Shown here one piece after another: positions 5,664 through 6,429 of a stretch of 6,429 nt of DNA. Numbering within the stretch: position 1 is the stretch's first letter; each line of letters opens with the position of its first letter. The notes under the pieces are model-generated. The model had not been told where the DNA came from, searched no databases, and saw only the letters and a list, made by a program, of their open reading frames with translations. Source of the stretch: Betaproteobacteria bacterium (GTDB lineage: Bacteria > Pseudomonadota > Gammaproteobacteria > Burkholderiales > SG8-39); the NCBI GenBank assembly GCA_029858545.1, contig JAOUFA010000218.1, positions 1 to 6,429 on the forward strand. The letters are read 5' to 3'. A program made the translations under genes and the position numbers.

Positions 5664-5696
5664 ATGAAAGCTCCTAAAGGTAACGAAGCAGCATGA
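5664..5696 (+). CDS. Possible ten-codon leader peptide coupled to the PEP-synthase-like gene
   Basis: ATG at 5664 opens MKAPKGNEAA, and its TGA (5694-5696) overlaps the ATG at 5693 in an ATGA arrangement. A purine-rich stretch (GGTAAGAGA, 5654-5662) precedes it, while the main gene has only a weak AAAGG 12 bases before its own start. Translation of the minigene could feed ribosomes onto the main gene just after hairpin 2. It may equally be a chance short frame. Confidence 0.35.
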   Translation: MKAPKGNEAA

Positions 5697-6429
5697 CGCA
5701 ATCCCTCATTGTTCCTCTGTCCTCCCCCGAAGCCGCCGACGCCGCGCGCTTCGGTCCCAAGGCGGCGAACCTCGCGGCGCTCGGTCACGCTGGGCTGCCC
5801 ACCCCCGGCGGCTACGCGATCGATGCCGCGGCGTATCGCACGCAGTTGAAGGCGCTCGGTCTCGAGGCCACCGCGCGCGGCGTGTTCGCGAGCGAGGACA
5901 GTCCGCAGGCGCGCCGCTATGCGCTGCAAATGAAACTCGGACTGATGGACCAGCCGATCGCCGCAGCGGTGCGGGAGCCGCTGCTGGAAGCCTGGCGCAG
6001 CCTGCGCGAGGAAAGCGGCCTTGCCTGCGTGGTGCGCTCTTCGGCGCTGGTCGAGGACCGCTACGGTTCGAGCTTCGCCGGCCAGTTCGAGAGTTTCATC
6101 GGGCTGGAGGACGAGACCGAATTTCTCACTGCGGTGCGCGCCTGCTGGGCGGCGCTGTGGATGACGCGCGCGCTGCGCTACATGGCGACGCACGACATCG
6201 ATGCGGCCGATACGGCGATGGCGCTGATCCTGCAGCCGCTCGTTGCGGCGCGCGTCGCGGGCGGCGGACTCTCGCGCACCGCCGACGGCGAGATGCTGAT
6301 CAACGCGGCGCGCGGGCTCGGTGCCGCGATCGCGCAGGGCGAAGTGGTGCCCGATCGCTATGTGCTGAGCGCCGAGGGTGCGCTGAAGGAAGCGGGCGTC
6401 GGCGTGAAGTACCGCCACATGGGCTGCGT
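5693..6429 (+). CDS. PEP synthase/PPDK-like protein, 5' part (ATP-grasp domain)
   Basis: Starting at ATG 5693, the frame runs off the window end and continues at base 1 when the contig is closed, giving 425 residues in all. This part shows the PPDK_N/ATP-grasp domain. FGPKAANLAALGHAGLPTPG carries the early lysine K23. VVRSSALVEDRYGSSFAGQF carries R115 and matches the VRSSA..ED...SFAGQ signature. ILQPLVAARVAGG and INAARGLGAAIAQGEVVPD follow. The spacing K23, R115, E288, Q300, R302 resembles that of rifampin phosphotransferase, so the nucleotide site looks complete. The start is supported by family alignment of FGPKAANL near residue 20, not by a strong ribosome site. The leader holds a perfect 22-bp hairpin and a possible coupled minigene. 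The protein is presumably cytoplasmic. Its acceptor is unknown, and no PEP- or pyruvate-binding domain is present. Confidence 0.88.
   Translation, partial: MTQSLIVPLSSPEAADAARFGPKAANLAALGHAGLPTPGGYAIDAAAYRTQLKALGLEATARGVFASEDSPQARRYALQMKLGLMDQPIAAAVREPLLEAWRSLREESGLACVVRSSALVEDRYGSSFAGQFESFIGLEDETEFLTAVRACWAALWMTRALRYMATHDIDAADTAMALILQPLVAARVAGGGLSRTADGEMLINAARGLGAAIAQGEVVPDRYVLSAEGALKEAGVGVKYRHMGC
6303..6429. repeat. Terminal direct repeat, right copy (contig closure overlap)
   Basis: This copy is identical to bases 1-127, with 6303 corresponding to 1. Merging the copies leaves a circle of 6302 bases and an unbroken reading frame through the junction. Confidence 0.95.

Noticed and set aside
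5666..6418. Upstream part of the 331-codon minus-strand frame
   Set aside because: It is antisense to the ATP-grasp domain, with shadow composition. Only its last 80 codons, with a separate ribosome site, were kept as a low-interest finding.

Overview
The window is GC-rich throughout and reads like betaproteobacterial (Burkholderiales-type) DNA, most likely a metagenomic contig. The evidence is a Bug/TctC-type periplasmic binding protein, a YtcJ-like amidohydrolase and strongly GC-ending codons in the intact genes. The first 127 bases are identical to the last 127 (position 1 equals position 6303), so the contig closes into a circle of 6302 unique bases. The closing point lies inside an open reading frame. 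Joining the ends rebuilds one uninterrupted 425-residue protein (5693 to 6302, then 1 to 668).

Layout on the circle, starting from that protein. (1) A compact PEP-synthase/pyruvate-phosphate-dikinase-like protein with an ATP-grasp domain followed directly by the swivelling phosphohistidine domain. (2) A degraded stretch of about 750 bases holding a remnant of a CapA-like gene on the minus strand. (3) An intact 649-residue amidohydrolase of the YtcJ type (1422-3371). (4) A 350-base gap with a possible promoter. (5) A 322-residue secreted tripartite tricarboxylate transporter binding protein (Bug family, 3724-4692). (6) On the minus strand, a composite relic in which two pieces of a RecQ helicase gene run into the frameshifted 3' end of a PQQ-dependent sugar dehydrogenase gene (4803 to about 5380). 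(7) A truncated DUF433 antitoxin-like gene (5429-5533), broken exactly where a 12-bp hairpin begins. (8) A lower-GC leader with a second hairpin, a perfect 22-bp stem, ending in a possible ten-codon leader peptide that overlaps the start of the PEP-synthase-like gene.

The three intact genes lie on the plus strand. A plausible reading is that the Bug protein captures a small organic acid or amide and the amidohydrolase hydrolyses a related substrate. The substrate cannot be read from the sequence. The phosphotransferase-like protein could activate a substrate by phosphorylation, but it lacks a recognisable acceptor domain. No replication initiator, mobilisation, partition, integrase or transposase gene is visible, so the circle is not an obvious plasmid. 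A tandem duplication, an excised chromosomal circle or an assembly-graph cycle are all possible. No tRNA, rRNA or CRISPR array was seen. The most unusual parts are the circular closure through an intact gene, the ATP-His protein without an acceptor domain, and the hairpin-bearing island at 5494-5651 that truncates the DUF433 gene.
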